Source of the DNA: DASWHD01 sp036393335
GTDB lineage: Bacteria; CG2-30-53-67; CG2-30-70-394
Length of the DNA: 43,163 nt
Assembly (NCBI GenBank): GCA_036393335.1
Contig: DASWHD010000097.1
Span: 1-43,163 of the forward strand
Direction of reading: 5' to 3'
The notes under the pieces are model-generated. The model saw only the letters and a list, made by a program, of their open reading frames with translations, did no database searches and was not told the DNA's origin. This document shows, one piece after another, positions 40,494 to 43,163 of this stretch; the first letter of the stretch is position 1, and each line of letters opens with the position of its first letter. The translations under genes and the position numbers were made by a program.

Positions 40494-42248
40494 TCACGTG
40501 GCGTACTCCTCGGCTGGCTGTTCGGCCACCAGTTGCGCGTAGAGGCCGCCGGCAGCCACCAGTTGATCGTGGGTACCGCGCTCGACGATGCGCCCGCGCT
40601 CCATGACCCAGATCTGGTCTGCGTCGCGCACCGCGCTCAGGCGGTGGGTGGCGAAGACCACCGTGCGCCCTTTGCGGGTGCGGCGCAGGTTGGCCAGGAT
40701 CTTCTGCTCGGTGGCGGCGTCCACCGCCGACAGGCAGTCGTCGAGGAGCAGGATCTCCGGGTCGCGGATCAGGGCGCGCGCCAGGGTGATGCGCTGGCGC
40801 TGGCCGCCGGAAAGGTTGACTCCGCGCTCGCCGAGCATGGCGTCGTAGCCGCCGGGGAAGGCGCGGATCTCGTCGGCCACACTGGCGATCTCTGCCGCCC
40901 ACTCCGCGGCCTCACGGTCCGCCGCCTCATCGCGGCCGTAGGCGATGTTGTCGGCGATGGAGCGGGAAAAGAGGTAGGAATCCTGCGGGACCACCCCCAG
41001 GTGACGGCGCAATGCGGCGGGCTGCCAGTGGTTGCCATCGCGACCGCCGAACGCGAGCTGGCCGGGGGCGACGGGATGGAGACGGGCGAGGAGGGCGAGG
41101 AGGGTGGTCTTGCCGCCGCCGACGGGCCCCACCAGGGCGACACTCTCGCCCGCCTGGATCGTGAAGTCGGCCTCCGCCACCGCCGGATGGGCCGCGCCGT
41201 CGAAGGTGAAGGTGAGCCCCTCGGCCGTGATCGGGAAGATCCGGCCGGTCGTCTCGCCCGCCTCGGCGTCGACCGAAGGCACGGCCTGAAGCACCTCGTC
41301 GACCCGCTCGAGAGAGGTAGCGCCGCGCTGGAAGAGGGAGAGGGACCAGCCCAGGGCGGTCATCGGCCAGGACATCTTCGAGAGGTAGCGCTGGAAGGCG
41401 ACCAGGGTTCCTAGGGTCATGGTGCCGGCCAGGACCCGGTGGCCGCCCACCACCAGCAACAGGAAGAGGGAGACGAAGGTCATCAGCTCCAGGGTCGGCG
41501 AGAACAGGGAGTCGGGGACTGCGTGGCGCATGTTGGCCGCCACATACTCTCGCCCGAGGCGATCGAAGCGTGTCCCCTCCTGCCTCGCCAGCACGTATCC
41601 CTTTACTACCCGGATGCCGGCCAGGTTCTCCTGGATCTTGACGGACATGCGGGAGAAGGCCGCCTGCACCACCTTGAAGCGCACCGCGATCGCCTGGCGG
41701 ATGTGGTGCACGAAGAATGGCACCAGCACCAGCGGCGCGATGATCACCGCCGTCAGGCTGGGGGAGAGCCAGATGAGGATCGGCGGCAGCAGCAGGAAGT
41801 AGACCAGGGCGTCCATGCCGATCACCAGCCCCGGCCCCACGGCGAAGCGCACCGCCGAGAGGTCGTTGGTGGCGCGGGACATCAGGTCGCCGGTCGGGTG
41901 GCGGTGAAAGAAGTCCGGCCCCTGGCGTACCAGGGCGCCGACCATGGACTGGCGCAGGTCGAAGTCGCAGCGGAACGATGTCCCGGCGAGCTGGATGCGC
42001 CACGCGTAGCGGCCGGCAGCCTGGAGTAGGACCAGGACCATGTAGGCGCCGGCGATGGTCACGAAGTGGCTGGCGGCGGCCCCTGCGGTCAGGGAGTCAA
42101 TCGTCTCCTTGATGAGCAGCGGCAGGGAGACGTCGATCAGATCGACCCACACCAGGGCCAGGACCCCCATGACGAAGGGGCGGCGGTAGCGGGCGAGGAA
42201 GACCCGATACAGGAGGCTCGCGGTAAACCGGGCGCGGAGACGACGCAT
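40494..42248 (-). CDS. mdlA: ABC exporter half-transporter, MdlA-like
   Basis: 584 residues with the same layout as its partner: six membrane spans (about 20-320; FFHRHPTGDLMSRATNDLSA), then an ATPase with Walker A GPVGGGKTT, Q-loop VPQDSYLFS, a full signature NLSGGQRQR, and Walker B EILLLDDCLSAVD, in which Asp replaces the catalytic Glu, as in E. coli MdlA. So it supplies the good signature and the partner supplies the catalytic Glu. First gene of the pair; tRNA-Arg lies 237 bases upstream on the same strand. Confidence 0.9.
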   Translation of the reverse strand: MRRLRARFTASLLYRVFLARYRRPFVMGVLALVWVDLIDVSLPLLIKETIDSLTAGAAASHFVTIAGAYMVLVLLQAAGRYAWRIQLAGTSFRCDFDLRQSMVGALVRQGPDFFHRHPTGDLMSRATNDLSAVRFAVGPGLVIGMDALVYFLLLPPILIWLSPSLTAVIIAPLVLVPFFVHHIRQAIAVRFKVVQAAFSRMSVKIQENLAGIRVVKGYVLARQEGTRFDRLGREYVAANMRHAVPDSLFSPTLELMTFVSLFLLLVVGGHRVLAGTMTLGTLVAFQRYLSKMSWPMTALGWSLSLFQRGATSLERVDEVLQAVPSVDAEAGETTGRIFPITAEGLTFTFDGAAHPAVAEADFTIQAGESVALVGPVGGGKTTLLALLARLHPVAPGQLAFGGRDGNHWQPAALRRHLGVVPQDSYLFSRSIADNIAYGRDEAADREAAEWAAEIASVADEIRAFPGGYDAMLGERGVNLSGGQRQRITLARALIRDPEILLLDDCLSAVDAATEQKILANLRRTRKGRTVVFATHRLSAVRDADQIWVMERGRIVERGTHDQLVAAGGLYAQLVAEQPAEEYAT

Positions 42249-42345
42249 CGTCCCACGCTACCACCGTGTGGGGTCACTCCTCACCCGCGTCTATCCGCGG
42301 AGATACCCGCCCGTCGGGGTGCGCCGCGGCCATTTGGGCTCAAAC

Positions 42346-42447
42346 GCCCTCCCCCACCGGGGGAGGGATGGGGTGGGGGCATTGGGGGTTGGCGGAGTGC
42401 CAGGTCCATACGCCCTCCCCCTGTCCCCCTCCCGGGGGGAGGGGGGC
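42346..42447. repeat. CCCTCCCCC palindromic repeat, copy 3 (inverted)
   Basis: Reverse orientation of the repeat at 37149: cgccctcccccaccggggga (42346-42365) followed by GGGATGGGGTGGGGGC, and at the right CGCCCTCCCCCTGTCCCC then cctcccgggggga (42428-42440). Arms and spacer order match the other two copies on the opposite strand. It lies between tRNA-Arg and the mdlA-like gene. Confidence 0.85.
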
Positions 42448-42485
42448 TCCAAGGACTCCGCTGCGCGGAGGATCCATTGAGCAGG

Positions 42486-42562
42486 TGGTGCGCGAGGCGG
42501 GATTCGAACCCACGACCCCAGGCTTCGGAGGCCTGTACTCTATCCAGCTGAGCTACTCGCGC
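42486..42562 (-). tRNA. tRNA-Arg (anticodon CCG), CCA encoded
   Basis: On the minus strand a complete cloverleaf: acceptor GCGCGAG/CTCGCGC, D-arm GCTCAGCTGGATAGAGT, anticodon arm CAGGC-CTCCGAA-GCCTG with CCG at positions 34-36 (reads CGG), variable loop, T-arm GTGGG-TTCGAAT-CCCGC, discriminator A and a genomic CCA at 42486-42488. 77 bases including CCA. No integrase or duplicated end was seen beside it. Confidence 0.97.
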
Positions 42563-42841
42563 GTCGCGGATCTGACGATTCTACTGGGGTCGGTTGGCGA
42601 GGCAAGAGGTGTTGCCGCCACCCTGATCGTCGGCTTTCGTTCTCAACTCGCGACGTCCTGCGCGACCAGTTCGAGGTGGCCGGCCAGTTCCGCAGGGATA
42701 TCATCACCCGGCCAACAGCCAATACCGCACTGCAAGGAGTTGGCGAATCGCTAGCCCATTGCCATCCTCCACGGAGGGGCCCCACCATGGCTATGGTAAA
42801 GAGCGATCTTTTATCACTCGACCCATAGAAGAGGCCTGCCC

Positions 42842-43163
42842 ATGAAGGCATCGTTATTCGGTCTGTTGTGCGCGCTGATCGTCGTCGGAACCGCGCAGGC
42901 GAGGGAGGTGGTCGTCCCCATGCGCGTGATCGACGGCAGCGGCGTGGGTGAGGAGATCGGGACGATCACCGCGTCCACCGGCCCGTACGGCACCGTCCTC
43001 ACCCCGAACCTGCACGGCCTACCCCCCGGTCTGCACGGCTTCCACGTGCACCAGAACCCGAGCTGCGGTGCCGGCGAGAAGGACGGCAAGAGGGTGGTCG
43101 GGCTGGCGGCGGGCGGTCACTACGATCCCAGCAATACCGGGCGCCATGCCGGCCCCTACGGCG
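42842..43163 (+). CDS. sodC: Copper/zinc superoxide dismutase, N-terminal part (partial)
   Basis: 107 codons visible; the gene runs off the window. Signal peptide cleaved near GTAQAR, so the enzyme is periplasmic. GLHGFHVHQNPSC contains two copper ligands and the disulphide Cys; AAGGHYDPSNTGRHAGPYG contains the bridging His and zinc ligands. It dismutes superoxide. The 279 bases between the tRNA and this gene show no other gene; the ATG at 42842 follows GAAGAGG. Confidence 0.95.
   Translation, partial: MKASLFGLLCALIVVGTAQAREVVVPMRVIDGSGVGEEIGTITASTGPYGTVLTPNLHGLPPGLHGFHVHQNPSCGAGEKDGKRVVGLAAGGHYDPSNTGRHAGPYG

Noticed and set aside
42486..42562. tRNA-Arg as an integration site for a mobile island
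   Set aside because: No integrase gene, no repeated tRNA end and no shift in composition were seen within the window.
1..43163. CRISPR arrays, prophage genes, rRNA genes, transposases, toxin-antitoxin pairs
   Set aside because: Looked for across the window; repeats found are palindromic and dispersed rather than regularly spaced, and no such proteins or RNAs were recognised.

Overview
The window is high-GC bacterial DNA. Its gene order and protein families fit a gammaproteobacterium, most likely a sulfur-oxidising or purple-sulfur type lineage (Chromatiales-like). The reasons are the murC-murB-ddl-ftsQ-ftsA-ftsZ division cluster, the HynS-Isp1-Isp2-HynL [NiFe] hydrogenase known from Thiocapsa and Allochromatium, PEP-CTERM exported proteins, and Pseudomonas-like REP palindromes. 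The taxonomic call is inference; there is no rRNA gene here.

Layout. 1-6295 (+): the end of murC, then murB, ddl, ftsQ, ftsA, ftsZ. 6465-7761 (-): two predicted lipoproteins. 8137-11652 (-): a peroxide/iron cluster (2-Cys peroxiredoxin, diheme MauG/CcpA-like protein, ferritin-like protein, and a cytochrome c peroxidase that has lost its second heme domain), divergent from a GAF-AAA+-Fis sigma-54 activator (11848-13380). 13618-14981 (-): hypD and hypC. Divergent from these is a hydrogenase operon, 15166-21351 (+): maturation protease, small subunit with Tat signal, Isp1 cytochrome b, Isp2 HdrD-like Fe-S protein, large subunit, and an unrecognised 160-residue protein. 21504-23422: hslV-hslU. 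23600-27852: a decayed histone-deacetylase-family gene, a Ddl-like ATP-grasp enzyme, an ATP-grasp+GNAT fusion and an ArsB/YbiR-type permease. 27965-28849: argB. 29203-32131: two PEP-CTERM genes (-) flanking a Gly/Thr/Asp-rich lipoprotein (+). 32607-37104 (+): SLC13 permease with RCK_C domains, YhhQ-type transporter, aldehyde dehydrogenase. 37334-42248: glutaredoxin, a Spy-like periplasmic protein and a heterodimeric ABC exporter. The window ends with tRNA-Arg(CCG) on the minus strand and the start of sodC.

Most striking signals. (1) The ATP-grasp / ATP-grasp-GNAT pair with an HDAC-family remnant looks like an uncharacterised peptide- or amide-forming pathway. (2) Both PEP-CTERM genes have well-formed -24/-12 sigma-54 promoters on the coding strand, and the peroxiredoxin gene has a near match opposite a sigma-54 activator. 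(3) Intergenic space is colonised by at least three repeat families. One is a 182-228 bp element with 19-32 bp terminal inverted repeats; both full copies begin inside the stop codon of the preceding gene, and one carries a REP pair in its middle. Fragments of it seem to lie in several other gaps, possibly including the one between isp2 and the hydrogenase large subunit.

All calls were made by reading the sequence; no database search was run.
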